Assembly (NCBI RefSeq): GCF_014697355.1 | Contig: NZ_JACJRQ010000031.1 | Coordinates: forward strand, 27,593-91,592 | Source: Nostoc calcicola FACHB-3891 | GTDB lineage: Bacteria > Cyanobacteriota > Cyanobacteriia > Cyanobacteriales > Nostocaceae | Reading direction: 5' to 3' | Length of the DNA: 64,000 nt | Shown here: positions 51,604-60,209 of the stretch, in pieces | Numbering within the stretch: the first letter of the stretch is position 1 | Layout of the letters: each line of letters opens with the position of its first letter | Notes under the pieces: generated by a model | What the model saw: only the letters and a program-made list of their open reading frames with translations | Told to the model about the DNA's origin: nothing | The model's database searches: none | Position numbers and translations under genes: made by a program

Positions 51604-52134
51604 ATGACTGCTAGTTACGATAAAACTATTTCTCAAGCTCAAAGCAATGAAACTCAAAAAGTGGTAGATGCATTTAACAAATTAGATACTGATGCTAAGT
51701 TAGCTTGGTTCTATCTTGTTTATAAAAAAATGGGCGATTCCATTACTCCAGCTGCTCCCGCTGCGACCGATCCAGAATTAGCACCACTTTTGCTAGGAGA
51801 TTATTTTGATTTATCAGATGATGAGCAATTGGCAATCATGCGGGATATAGTTAACCGCAAAGATACAGAATATTCCCGCGCTTATGGGGCGATTAAAGAA
51901 AACAATCAGCTGTTAGTTTGGTATGCTTGGGCAGTAGCTATGGGAGATCGAGTGGTTGGGTTACCAGGTAGCTACAAGCCAAGTAAGGCGATTAATGATT
52001 TGCTTTCTGAAATTGAAGGACTAGATTTTGATGAGCAAATTTCGGTGTTCCGGACAATAGCTGGTGAAATGGGTTACACCGATGTGAAGCCAATTGAGAC
52101 ACAAGCACAAACTGGTAAAACACCGAGTTTGTAA
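51604..52134 (+). CDS. Helical carotenoid protein (HCP; OCP N-terminal domain homologue)
   Basis: This 176-residue all-helical protein aligns to the OCP carotenoid-binding N-terminal domain. VVDAFNKLDTDAKLAWFYLV (about 20-39) and KMGDSITPAAP begin it. EQLAIMRDIVNRKDTEYSRAYGAIKENN (about 78-105) and LVWYAWAVAMGDRVVGLP (about 107-124) carry the aromatic residues around the ring. EIEGLDFDEQISVFRTIAGEMG (about 137-158) ends it. HCPs carry a keto-carotenoid and quench singlet oxygen or phycobilisomes. RBS GGAGACAAATTATG is strong. No C-terminal NTF2 domain follows; that half is encoded separately at 48681. Confidence 0.92.
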   Translation: MTASYDKTISQAQSNETQKVVDAFNKLDTDAKLAWFYLVYKKMGDSITPAAPAATDPELAPLLLGDYFDLSDDEQLAIMRDIVNRKDTEYSRAYGAIKENNQLLVWYAWAVAMGDRVVGLPGSYKPSKAINDLLSEIEGLDFDEQISVFRTIAGEMGYTDVKPIETQAQTGKTPSL

Positions 52135-52178
52135 TTAGCTGTGGCGACTAGAAGTCGCGGTTCATCTTGCACACAAAC

Positions 52179-52200
52179 AAAGTCCGCTTTCGCGGACTTT
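52179..52200 (+). terminator. Hairpin AAAGTCCGC...GCGGACTTT after HCP
   Basis: A 9-bp perfect stem with a TTTC loop lies 45 bp downstream of the HCP stop and is preceded by a smaller hairpin (GCGACTAGAAGTCGC). It is a plausible terminator or one of the common cyanobacterial hairpin repeats. Confidence 0.65.
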
Positions 52201-52252
52201 AAGGGACTTCCAATTGAAAAAATATCCCATCCCTGCGTGATGTTCCGCAAAC

Positions 52253-52280
52253 GTAGGGGCGCACAGCTGTGCGCCCCTAC
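52253..52280. repeat. Palindromic repeat, identical to that at 18991
   Basis: This is a 28-nt perfect palindrome with GTAGGGGC arms between HCP and the exporter ATPase gene. Confidence 0.92.
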
Positions 52281-52323
52281 AAATGTACAAATAATTTGGG
52301 ATAATTTATTTTTTGGAAGTTCC

Positions 52324-53088
52324 TTATGAGACAGCTAACTGGGTTAAGTCAGATGGTGTGAGGTTGGAGTGTACTACTTGACCATCACGGAACCAAACGA
52401 TGCGCTGGGTTTGACGGGCTACTTCCGGTTCATGGGTTACCATGACAACGGTGATTCCACTGGCGTTGAGTTCGCCAAAGATGTCTAAGACTTCTTGGGT
52501 TGTGCGCGAATCAAGTGCGCCGGTGGGTTCATCGGCTAAGAGGACTACGGGACGATTGACAATGGCGCGGGCGATCGCTACTCTTTGTTGTTGTCCCCCA
52601 GATAGCTGGGTTGGTTTGTTGTTGAGGCGATTTGCTAAACCAACTCGTGTCAGTGCAACTGTAGCGCGATCGCTTCTTTCTTTGGGATTCACGCTAGCAT
52701 ATACCATTGGTAGCATCACGTTTTCTAATGCTGTGAGTTGGGGTAATAAGTGGAATTGTTGGAATACAAATCCCAGCTTTTTGTTACGAATGTGTGCTAA
52801 GGAGCGATCGTCCATTTGCGCCACATCAATATTATCTAAGTAATAATGTCCGCCTGTGGGTCGGTCTAGACAGCCGATAATATTCATGGCTGTAGATTTA
52901 CCTGAACCAGAAGGCCCCATAATTGAACAATATTCGCCTTCGTGGATAGTCAAATTTACATCGCTGAGGGCTTTGACTTCGGTTTCGCCACTGCCGTAGA
53001 TTTTATATATATTTTCTAAACGAATGATTGTTGATTTGGGGACGGGATTGGGAATTGGAGAATCGGTAATTGAAATAGTGTTTGGCAT
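52324..53088 (-). CDS. MacB/LolD-type ABC exporter ATPase
   Basis: The 254-residue ATPase has Walker A MGPSGSGKSTAMNII (about 57-71), FVFQQFHLLPQLTALENVMLP (Q-loop), signature LSGGQQQRVAIARAIV (about 161-176), Walker B VVLLADEPTGALD and H-loop THEPEVA. It is the ATP-binding partner of the MacB-like permease encoded 512 bp upstream on the same strand. The DevA protein of heterocyst glycolipid export belongs to the same class, but the permease here is of MacB rather than DevC type. The gap to the permease is filled by repeats. Confidence 0.9.
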   Translation of the reverse strand: MPNTISITDSPIPNPVPKSTIIRLENIYKIYGSGETEVKALSDVNLTIHEGEYCSIMGPSGSGKSTAMNIIGCLDRPTGGHYYLDNIDVAQMDDRSLAHIRNKKLGFVFQQFHLLPQLTALENVMLPMVYASVNPKERSDRATVALTRVGLANRLNNKPTQLSGGQQQRVAIARAIVNRPVVLLADEPTGALDSRTTQEVLDIFGELNASGITVVMVTHEPEVARQTQRIVWFRDGQVVHSNLTPSDLTQLAVS

Positions 53089-53261
53089 AAGGATTTGGTT
53101 ATTAGTTGGTAGAGATGCGATTATAGCGATGTCTTATATCATGTCCGGTTAAAGACTTATCATTAAGGCAGCAGGGGAGCAGAGGGGGGTTTTTGGTTTT
53201 CTGCATAGATTCGGGAATCATAACTAATTAGCCGGACATCATATCAGTGATTCACGCAATA

Positions 53262-53420
53262 TTTCTCCTTAATGTTGTAACGTTAATGACTAAGGTTGTA
53301 ATGTTTCTTCTTAATGTTGTAACGTTGATGACCAAGGTTGTAATGTTTCTTCTTAATGTTGTAACGTTGATGACTAAGGTTGTAATGTTTCTTCTTAATG
53401 TTGTAATGTTAATGACCGTG
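53262..53420. repeat. 42-bp tandem repeat (about 3.8 copies) built on a 21-bp period
   Basis: Each 42-bp unit consists of AATGTTGTAACGTTGATGAC-like and AAGGTTGTAATGTTTCTTCT-like halves, which match each other at 14 of 21 positions. It lies inside the exporter operon gap 53089-53600, which has no gene. Confidence 0.92.
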
Positions 53421-53445
53421 AAGACTTTGATGCACCCTACTGGAA

Positions 53446-53564
53446 TGACACAGCTAAAATGGTGCATTAGCTTGACTCTTGTGGAATGGGCGTCTCGCCC
53501 GTCCGGGGCGGGCTAGAGAGCTTACACCACAAGAAATTTTATTGCAACATTTTAGCCTTGTCAC
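53446..53564. mobile_element. MITE with TGACA...TGTCA ends, copy 1
   Basis: The ends are TGACACAGCTAAAATG(G)TGCA and TTGCAACATTTTAGCCTTGTCA, enclosing the CTTGTGG-ATGGGCGTCTCGCCC...CACAAG core. It is 119 bp long. It matches the 118-bp element at 60210 over its whole length with scattered differences. Confidence 0.88.
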
Positions 53565-53600
53565 ACCACTACTTCTCAGCACTCTTCTATTAAATAGTCT

Positions 53601-54818
53601 CTAAGCGCTTCTTAATGCAACGATGGGGTCGAGTTTAGCAGCGCGGCGTGCGGGAACAACGCCAAAGAATAAACCAATACCGCCAGAAACACCCACAGCC
53701 ATAGCGATCGCTATCGTAGAAATTCCTGCGTCTAAGGGTGTTAAAGCTCCCACTAACAGAATACCACTGACACCAACGGCAGTCCCAACTAAACCGCCAG
53801 CTGCGGAAACTATCACTGCTTCAATGATGAACTGTAGCAAAATATCTTGCTCTGTTGCACCGATCGCTTTTCGCAATCCAATTTCTTGAGTGCGTTCGGT
53901 GACGGAGACTAGCATAATATTCATAATGCCAATGCCGCCGACAAATAACGATATGCCGGCGATCGCTGCTAGCATAATTGTCAATGCACTTGTAATTTGA
54001 CCAACAGTTTGCAAAGCATCTTTTTGGGTGCGGAGAGTAAAGTCATCTTCACCATTAATTTTGTGTCGTAGACGGAGCAAATTCGTAATTTGAAACTCTG
54101 CTGCATCGACGCTATCACTATCACGAGCAGCGGCGACGAGGTAATCTAAGGCGATACCATAGGGAGAGTTCTTTCCCACAAGGCGGTTTGCAGAGGTTGT
54201 AATCGGTATTAAAGCAGCTTCATCATAATCTGCTCCCACGCTGGAACCTTTGGCTGTTAATGTCCCAATGACTTGAAAGCTGGTATTGCCAATTCGCAAT
54301 TGCTGACCGATGGCGTTATTATTACCAAATAGTTTTTCTGCTAAGTCTGCCCCTAATACAACAACTTGGTTGCTGCGCTTGATGTCTACTTCGCTGAAAA
54401 ACCTGCCTTTCTCAGTTTCAAAATCCCGCACCGATAAAAAGCTGGGAGTTGTGCCAATGATATTAACATCAGTATTTCTGTTACGATAAGTCACCACTTG
54501 TCTTCTATTTAACTCTGGTGCAACTCCGATGACTGTTGGCACCTGAGAGGCGATGGCATCAGCATCTTGCAATACCAGAGTTTTTGGCACTTCAAAGGAA
54601 ATGCGTTGAGTTTCTTGATTTCCTGGAATCACAAACAGCACATTTGGCCCTAGTGATTCCAGTTGTTTATTAACAAACTTTTGCCCACCTTCACCAATAC
54701 CAATCATGGCAATCACTGAGGCATTGCCAATAACGATACCCAACATCGTCAGGGCACTACGCAACTTATTTGATAACAGGGTTTTCCCCGCCATTTGCAC
54801 ACTTTCTAAAAAATTCAT
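53601..54818 (-). CDS. MacB-like ABC exporter permease
   Basis: The 405-residue protein begins NFLESVQMAGKTLLSNKLRS and the first helix is ALTMLGIVIGNASVIAMIGIG (about 22-42). A large periplasmic MacB_PCD domain (about 45-270) follows. Three C-terminal helices come next (IMLAAIAGISLFVGGIGIMNIML, about 283-305; LQFIIEAVIVSAAGGLVGTAVG, about 330-351; IAIAMAVGVSGGIGLFFGVVP, about 370-390) with the RTQEIGLRKAIGA coupling segment. It works with the membrane-fusion protein encoded 45 bp upstream and the ATPase downstream, exporting an unknown substrate. Confidence 0.92.
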   Translation of the reverse strand: MNFLESVQMAGKTLLSNKLRSALTMLGIVIGNASVIAMIGIGEGGQKFVNKQLESLGPNVLFVIPGNQETQRISFEVPKTLVLQDADAIASQVPTVIGVAPELNRRQVVTYRNRNTDVNIIGTTPSFLSVRDFETEKGRFFSEVDIKRSNQVVVLGADLAEKLFGNNNAIGQQLRIGNTSFQVIGTLTAKGSSVGADYDEAALIPITTSANRLVGKNSPYGIALDYLVAAARDSDSVDAAEFQITNLLRLRHKINGEDDFTLRTQKDALQTVGQITSALTIMLAAIAGISLFVGGIGIMNIMLVSVTERTQEIGLRKAIGATEQDILLQFIIEAVIVSAAGGLVGTAVGVSGILLVGALTPLDAGISTIAIAMAVGVSGGIGLFFGVVPARRAAKLDPIVALRSA

Positions 54819-54821
54819 CTC

Positions 54822-54863
54822 TTAAAAATTACGAATTACGTTAGCGAAGCGGGGCGAAGCCCA
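54822..54863. repeat. ATTACGTTAGCGAAGCGGGG-type repeat
   Basis: This repeat has ATTACGAATTACG on one side and CCCATTACGAATT on the other, around AGCGAAGCGGGGCGAAGC. Related copies lie near 16498 and 36583. Its edge encodes the last Asn-Ser and the stop of the membrane-fusion gene. Confidence 0.85.
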
Positions 54864-56333
54864 TTACGAATTATTCTGTTCTTTAGCCTTTTCGATTTTG
54901 TAGTCTTTGGGTGGGTTAACAAAAATGCGATCGCCTTCTTTAACTCCTTCTAAAATCTGCGTTTGATCTTTGATTTGCGCCCCAACTGTGACTTCGCGGA
55001 ATTGGGGTTTATTGTCTGCATCTGGTACGAGTACGCCAGTTCTACCTTTTTCGGTGACGATGGAGACTGTTGGTAATACTAAAGCATTACTAACGCGATC
55101 GCCTAAAAAAGTCAGATCCACATTTAAGCCAGAACGCAGTTTATCTATGCCAGTATCCAGAGCAACTCGCACCTGGAAGGATGTTACACCTTGTTCTACT
55201 ACTGCTTCCGGAGCAATCAACCGCACCCGTCCTTTAAAAATTCGATCGGGATAAGCATCGGCGACAATTTCGACTTGTTGTCCCGGTTTGATTCTGCCAA
55301 TATCGGCTTCGGGAACTTGAGCTAATATTTCTAAACCCCGTGCTACGGCGACAATGGAACTGGAAGTTGCTGACGCACTGGTAGAAGCAGAAGTTGTGGG
55401 GGTGACAAATGCACCAGGATCGGCATATTTTTGGGTGACAATTCCTGCAAGGGGAGCGCGAATAATTGTATCTTCTAACTGCACTTGCACACCTTTCAAC
55501 TGAGCCTCAGCGGATGCCACAGCTGCTTGACGTGCAGCAATTTCCTCGGAACGGGTGCCATCTTCCAACAGTACTAATGCAGCGCGTGCTTCATTCACAG
55601 CTGCTTGACGTTGGGCAATTTCTTCACTGCGAGTCCCACTTTTGACTAACGACAATCGTTTTTTCGCTTCTTCTAAATTGGCTCTGGCGCTTTTGTCTTC
55701 GCTGATGGCTTGATCGAGTAGTTGTTTATTCTCTGCGCCTTCTTTATATAGATATTGATAACGCTTGACTTGCTCGGCAGTATAATTCACCTTTGCCTGA
55801 GCTGCATCCACTTGGGACTGAGATTGGGCAATTTCTTGGGGACGATTACCTGCACGGGCTTGGGCTAGCTGGGCTTGGGCTTGGGCTAATCGCGCCCTAG
55901 CTTGAGCAATTTCTTGGGGACGACTGCCAGCAAGGGCTTCGGCTAACTGTGCCTGACTTTGCGCTAAGTTGGCAAGATACTGGCTTTTCTGGGCATCAAT
56001 GCTGGCGCTATCCATGCGGGCGAGTATTTGCCCTTTTTGAATGCGATCGCCTTGTTCAACGTACAATTGCGACAGCACACCAGGATTCTTGGGACTAATA
56101 TTCACACTCTGGACTGGTACGACTTTACCACTAGCCGTTATCCGCAACGTGACGTTTTGGGCTGCAACTGGGACAGTTAGGCGATCGATGTCTTGTTCGT
56201 TTGTCCCTTGAGTTATCAAATTATAATTTACGACTGTACCAACAACTAAGGCACCCCCTGCCATCAGCCCAATCAGCCAGCGTAATGGATACTTAATTTT
56301 GCCGATAACTGGAATTTCTATGTGCGTAACCAT
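54864..56333 (-). CDS. HlyD/MacA-like membrane-fusion protein
   Basis: This 489-residue protein has an N-terminal membrane helix (LRWLIGLMAGGALVVGTVVNY, about 17-37) and a biotinyl-lipoyl-like hairpin start (GVLSQLYVEQGDRIQKGQILARMD, about 89-112). A long coiled coil (about 115-290) contains four imperfect repeats of GTRSEEIAARQAAVASA-type sequence. Beta-barrel segments follow (EDTIIRAPLAGIVTQKYADPG; VEIVADAYPDRIFKGRVRLI). The tail is KEQNNS. It is the periplasmic adaptor of a tripartite exporter, presumably with a TolC-type outer-membrane protein encoded elsewhere. It is the first gene of the exporter operon. Confidence 0.92.
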   Translation of the reverse strand: MVTHIEIPVIGKIKYPLRWLIGLMAGGALVVGTVVNYNLITQGTNEQDIDRLTVPVAAQNVTLRITASGKVVPVQSVNISPKNPGVLSQLYVEQGDRIQKGQILARMDSASIDAQKSQYLANLAQSQAQLAEALAGSRPQEIAQARARLAQAQAQLAQARAGNRPQEIAQSQSQVDAAQAKVNYTAEQVKRYQYLYKEGAENKQLLDQAISEDKSARANLEEAKKRLSLVKSGTRSEEIAQRQAAVNEARAALVLLEDGTRSEEIAARQAAVASAEAQLKGVQVQLEDTIIRAPLAGIVTQKYADPGAFVTPTTSASTSASATSSSIVAVARGLEILAQVPEADIGRIKPGQQVEIVADAYPDRIFKGRVRLIAPEAVVEQGVTSFQVRVALDTGIDKLRSGLNVDLTFLGDRVSNALVLPTVSIVTEKGRTGVLVPDADNKPQFREVTVGAQIKDQTQILEGVKEGDRIFVNPPKDYKIEKAKEQNNS

Positions 56334-56730
56334 ATTATAAAAACCTGTAAATTATTGCTGTGTGGGAGTAGCCTTTAGTTAGAGGACAAGTGCAGAATAC
56401 GGACTTTTTAAAGTTTTGAGATTAAATTTTTGTAACCCAGCTAACAACTAGACGCATGATTAGCTTCATAGTTGCTTAATCTTCCTTCATACTAGGCATT
56501 AGTATATCTGTATGCCTTCACCTGAATGGGTGACTTTAGCCACATTGGCAGATATTATTTCGCTATTTGATACACATTTCAATACTGCTCGCTTTGTGGA
56601 TTTTCAACTCGGAATTTGGTTTTGGCAAAAGGTTAAAGGGTAAAGGTTAAAGGTTTTTTCTTTCCCCTTTCCCCTTCCCCTTTTCCCCAAAACCCGACAA
56701 GTATTGATACACATTTTATTTTCCAGAGGA
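56334..56730. other. Intergenic region (397 bp)
   Basis: This holds the leader and promoter of the exporter operon and a possible small ORF (56512-56643). It also has a GGTTAAAGGGTAAAGGTTAAAGG / CCCCTTTCCCCTTCCCC purine-pyrimidine hairpin (56629-56689). Confidence 0.65.
56512..56643 (+). CDS. Possible small ORF or gene fragment (43 aa)
   Basis: The frame MPSPEWVTLATLADIISLFD, then THFNTARFVDFQLGIWFWQ, ends in the repeat-derived KVKG. I do not recognise it. The amino acid composition is protein-like until the repeat begins, suggesting a gene truncated by repeat insertion. There is no convincing ribosome-binding site. Confidence 0.3.
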   Translation: MPSPEWVTLATLADIISLFDTHFNTARFVDFQLGIWFWQKVKG

Positions 56731-57372
56731 TTATTTTTGAAACTCAGTTAATAACCAAGCACCGACTTGACTTTGATTCATTTGACGAGTTCGCCGTAAT
56801 GCTTCGTTTAATAGAGAAATAGCTAATCCTGGTAATATGTGAGATTCTGTGATTCGCCGACTACCTTGGTTTTCAATTGCAAAAGCCATAATTTGCACAT
56901 TTTGGACATCTAAAATCCAGTATTCTTTCACTCCTAAATCTTCGTATAACAGCCGTTTTTCGCCGCGATCGTCAGCAAGTGAAGTATTGGCAACTTCAAT
57001 CACCAAATCTGGTGCTGGATAGATATCTAAGTTAATAATAGAAGTGCCGTAGGGAATAACATCAGCATTCTCGCCAATGTAGTAAGACACATCAGGTTGA
57101 GCTTCATTAAAGCCTGTTTTTCGGTAGGTGCAGTTAGTTAAGCCTTTGGCAAGGATGCCTTTGATTGTGCAAAAAAGGTTAACAGCAAAAGCAATAATTG
57201 TGTTATCACATGCGTGGTCATGACCGAGTGGTGGCATTTCAATCCTCATGTATCCATTGTGGTAGTAGCCTTTGGCTTTTTCGTAGGCAGGATTTTCAAT
57301 TATTTGGATATATTCATTCCAAGTTACTGCTATCCAGGTATCAGTTACTAGTTGGGTTTGTAATTCGCTCAT
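56731..57372 (-). CDS. Uma2-family PD-(D/E)XK protein
   Basis: The protein is 213 residues from the ATG at 57372 (MSELQTQLVTDTW); the longer frame would start at TTG. It has YEKAKGYYHNGYMRIEMPPLG (about 29-49), QPDVSYYIG (about 100-108), YPAPDLVIEVANTSLADDRGEKRLLYE (Asp, Glu-Val and Lys of the nuclease-like core, about 125-151) and VKEYWILDVQ. It differs clearly from the Uma2 protein at 34109. Role unknown. Confidence 0.85.
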   Translation of the reverse strand: MSELQTQLVTDTWIAVTWNEYIQIIENPAYEKAKGYYHNGYMRIEMPPLGHDHACDNTIIAFAVNLFCTIKGILAKGLTNCTYRKTGFNEAQPDVSYYIGENADVIPYGTSIINLDIYPAPDLVIEVANTSLADDRGEKRLLYEDLGVKEYWILDVQNVQIMAFAIENQGSRRITESHILPGLAISLLNEALRRTRQMNQSQVGAWLLTEFQK

Positions 57373-57417
57373 AATATTGCTAAAGGAGAACTTTAACAAC
57401 TATCATACAAGTTTAAC

Positions 57418-57530
57418 GATTGCAACACATCCTTGGGTGAAGACGCGATGAATCGCGTCTCTACAACAAACAATCAATTATTTGTAGAGACGGCGATTTA
57501 TCGCGTCTCTTGCCTTTTGGGAAAAGGTTT
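57418..57530. repeat. GATTGCAACACAT / GCGATGAATCGCGTC repeat
   Basis: GACGCGATGAATCGCGTC and ACGGCGATTTATCGCGTCTC hairpins follow GATTGCAACACATCC. A related but shorter copy lies at 21670-21720. Confidence 0.75.
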
Positions 57531-57531
57531 C

Positions 57532-57570
57532 AAAATTTTGGTGGTGGCTTTTATCCACCACCAAAATTTT
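57532..57570. terminator. Perfect 16-bp stem-loop with AAAA/TTTT ends
   Basis: AAAATTTTGGTGGTGG, a 7-nt loop and its exact complement lie 25 bp after the stop of the minus-strand gene at 57595. The TTTT tract works on either strand. It is a likely intrinsic terminator. Confidence 0.78.
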
Positions 57571-57594
57571 TTAATTTGGCGCCCAATCCCGAAT

Positions 57595-58197
57595 TTACTT
57601 TTTCAAAACTATTTGGAAGGAATTTAAATATCCCGTAATAGTTTTAGCTAATGTCTTTTGCTGCTTTTTCGTTGTTATTGCCATTACTTGATATAATCTG
57701 CCTTGGGCAACATACATTCTACTTTTAGTGATTTTTCCTCCAGAATTGATGTACTCAATTTCTTTGCCGGGATGATTATTTGAACTCCGAATGTTTCGTT
57801 GACTAATTAAATTACTTTGCGTAGTTTTCAGAGCCATATCCCGTGCATTATTCAGTACAGCTTGGGGGTCTGTCATTTCTCCATAGCTGTAAGGAAAATC
57901 ATTGTAAGTAACGATATATGCTACTTGCTGTTTTGGTGGTTGAGCGACAAAAATTTCTAAGTTAATTTCCCCCATGTAAGTTTTTTGGAATTGGGTTTGT
58001 CTGTTGGGATTTCCCGGCATCAAAATACTAAAGCGCCCATCTGGAGGAGTGAATAATTTCCATTTTGGCTGCACTGGTTGAGAAACAGTTGGTTTGACAA
58101 CAGCCGCCTGAGGTTTAGGTTGACGCGCTTCGACTAAAATAGATCCACCACAGACAAAAGTAAGGGCTATTAATGGCAACAGACTTTTAATTGTCAT
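57595..58197 (-). CDS. Secreted conserved hypothetical protein
   Basis: The protein is 200 residues from the ATG at 58197 (MTIKSLLPLIALTFVCGGSILVEA), which gives a clean signal peptide with a cleavage-like VEA end. A Pro/Gln/Val-rich linker follows (about 25-45). The folded part (FTPPDGRFSILMPGNPNRQTQF, VAYIVTYNDFPYSYG, SRMYVAQGRLYQVMAITTKK) resembles small PsbP/DUF1795-like domains seen in cyanobacteria, without a firm match. It is probably periplasmic or thylakoid-lumenal. Confidence 0.7.
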   Translation of the reverse strand: MTIKSLLPLIALTFVCGGSILVEARQPKPQAAVVKPTVSQPVQPKWKLFTPPDGRFSILMPGNPNRQTQFQKTYMGEINLEIFVAQPPKQQVAYIVTYNDFPYSYGEMTDPQAVLNNARDMALKTTQSNLISQRNIRSSNNHPGKEIEYINSGGKITKSRMYVAQGRLYQVMAITTKKQQKTLAKTITGYLNSFQIVLKK

Positions 58198-58242
58198 ATT
58201 TTTTGCCTTTTGAGATGCTAATCTCACTGATGATGCCAGCTG

Positions 58243-59268
58243 TTATAACCTAGCAGCACATAAAGCAGCACCTATTAGCCCGACTTGGGAGTTGAGAATA
58301 ATATACACGGGTATTTCTTCGAGGAGCGATCGCATTCTACCTTTTTGGGTGAAGTTCAATAAGAACTCACTGTTTTGAATTAATGGCAGGATTTTGGGCG
58401 CAATTCCACCAGCGATGTACAAACCACCGTAAGGTAGAAGTTTGAGGGCGAGATTCCCGGCTTCTGCACCATAAGCGTCTATGAATAATTGCAAGGTTTG
58501 TTCAGAGAGGCGATCGCGTTTTTGGAGTGCAGCTGTACCAATGGCTGCACCAGGATCGACGCTTTTCTCTTCTTGTCCGGCTTCTTGTTCCCAAGTTCTG
58601 ACGATTTGGGCGATGTCTGGTGATTCAGCAGCAAATTTGCGATCGCGCAAAAATTGGTAAATCGCCACAACTCCCATTCCCGAAACCACCCGTTCTACAG
58701 AAATGCGCTGGATATCATGTTTACCCAGCAGGTATTTCAACAATTGAAACTCGATTTCGTTTCGGGGAGCAAAATCAGCGTGTCCGCCTTCTGAGGGAAA
58801 GACTTGATAGTAATTTCCCGTTTTAATTAAAAATCCTTGCCCTAACCCGGTACCAGCACCAATGATCGCAACGGGGGCTTCTGGTTGAGATTTACCAGGT
58901 TGTAACGTGTGCAAATCTTGTTTTTGTAAACCAAAAATCCCATAGCCGACGGCGGCGAAGTCGTTAATTAAAGAAATTTGCGGGATACCCAACTCTTGTT
59001 GTAAACGTTCGGTATCCAGGAACCAGACTAAATTCGTCAGCTTAGCAGTATTTTTGACAATGGGACCGGCGATCGCAAAACAAGCTTTATCTGGTAATGG
59101 TGTGTTAGCTTTAGCCAAAAACTGCTGCACTATGGGTACTAAATCCGGAAAATCTGCACTGTGGTAACTTTCCTGATGAATAGTGTGTAAGCTTTGCGAA
59201 TCGGATGTTTCAACCAATCGCAGAATAGTTTTCGTACCGCCGATATCTCCCGCAAGTAACAAAGTCAT
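58243..59268 (-). CDS. glk: Glucokinase
   Basis: The 341-residue protein has the Glk signature LLAGDIGGTKTILRLVE (about 3-19, phosphate-binding), CFAIAGPI, SLINDFAAVGYGIFGL (catalytic Asp near 101), IGAGTGLGQGFLI (about 136-148) and PSEGGHADFAPRNEIEF (about 158-174). It phosphorylates glucose with ATP to glucose 6-phosphate. Length fits E. coli-type Glk. It is a short transcription unit beside the secreted protein and the histidine phosphatase. Confidence 0.95.
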   Translation of the reverse strand: MTLLLAGDIGGTKTILRLVETSDSQSLHTIHQESYHSADFPDLVPIVQQFLAKANTPLPDKACFAIAGPIVKNTAKLTNLVWFLDTERLQQELGIPQISLINDFAAVGYGIFGLQKQDLHTLQPGKSQPEAPVAIIGAGTGLGQGFLIKTGNYYQVFPSEGGHADFAPRNEIEFQLLKYLLGKHDIQRISVERVVSGMGVVAIYQFLRDRKFAAESPDIAQIVRTWEQEAGQEEKSVDPGAAIGTAALQKRDRLSEQTLQLFIDAYGAEAGNLALKLLPYGGLYIAGGIAPKILPLIQNSEFLLNFTQKGRMRSLLEEIPVYIILNSQVGLIGAALCAARL

Positions 59269-59352
59269 AGAATTTATTGGGGAATTAATTCTTTTTTTTG
59301 GAGGATATACCCAACATAGCGAAAGGTGCGATCGTAAATCCTGATGCAGGAT

Positions 59353-60000
59353 TTAAGCGAATCGAATAACTTCTTCTATGTGGGTTAAATGGGAAGTATC
59401 TCCCTTTAGTTCTAATAACCATTCTGGTTCGTCACGTACCACTTTTACCAAAGAACATAAAGAAGCCTTGACTTCTGTTTTGGCAATTTCGCCCACCAAC
59501 CCCATTGCTGCGCCCAATACAGATGCACCATGCGCTACTAGCAGGATATTGTCTGGGAAGAATTCACTGACTAAACATCTAGCAGTTTGTCCAGAACGTT
59601 CTCGTACTTTTTCGTGAGTTTCAGGATAATTGGCGGCGATGCGCGAAGTGTAACCAATGTCAATTCTCTGGAACAATTCCGCTAAGGCTGGAGTTGAAAG
59701 TCTTTCAGGTTCTTCTGTCATCCAAACGGGATTTAACCATTCACTCAAGCCTGTTTCGAGTTTGATTGGTAAGTTGAGAACTTCTGCAACTGCATTTGCT
59801 GTTTGTACGGTTCGCAAGAAGGGAGAAGCAAAAATATGGGCAATCTTTTCTCCTTTTAAGCGCTTTGCTAACTGTTGAGCTTGGATCGTACCATCATCAG
59901 ACAAAGGTGGATCGTAGCGTCTTTCGGCGGTGAGAAACCAATCAGGGTTTACGAAGTCGAGGCGGTTGGCGTGTCTTGCGATCCAAACTATTTGACTCAT
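59353..60000 (-). CDS. Histidine phosphatase family protein
   Basis: The 215-residue protein starts VWIARHANRLDFVNPDW: the RH(A/G) catalytic His is in ARHANR (about 8-13). FASPFLRTVQTANAVAEVLN (about 58-77) has the second Arg. NILLVAHGASVLGAAMGLVG (about 153-172) supplies the second His. It belongs to the SixA/UBASH3-like branch rather than to true phosphoglycerate mutase. The substrate is unknown. It lies 84 bp upstream of glk and may be cotranscribed with it. Confidence 0.88.
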   Translation of the reverse strand: MSQIVWIARHANRLDFVNPDWFLTAERRYDPPLSDDGTIQAQQLAKRLKGEKIAHIFASPFLRTVQTANAVAEVLNLPIKLETGLSEWLNPVWMTEEPERLSTPALAELFQRIDIGYTSRIAANYPETHEKVRERSGQTARCLVSEFFPDNILLVAHGASVLGAAMGLVGEIAKTEVKASLCSLVKVVRDEPEWLLELKGDTSHLTHIEEVIRFA

Positions 60001-60209
60001 GGGTTTAAATATTCTGCCGAATGGAATTCGCCGCTAAACAAATATAGATATCTGCAAGCAGGGCTGCAAATATTAATATATGACAAAAGTTGTAATAATT
60101 TGTAATAATATTATCTATTAGGAAAAGTTATCGGTGCTGTCAGTGTAGCTTTGCTTAAAGCCTTTTTAGCCAGGTTTCTAAAGCGAGATCGATTAGATAC
60201 GTAGTAGCA

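Noticed and set aside
53247..53516. Hydrophobic repeat protein (FLLNVVTLMTKVVM)
   Set aside because: It arises from the 42-bp array and runs into the MITE. Coding is unlikely.
52324..56333. devBCA heterocyst glycolipid exporter
   Set aside because: The permease has the MacB periplasmic domain and N-terminal helix, not the DevC sequence type as I know it, so only a MacAB-type call is made.
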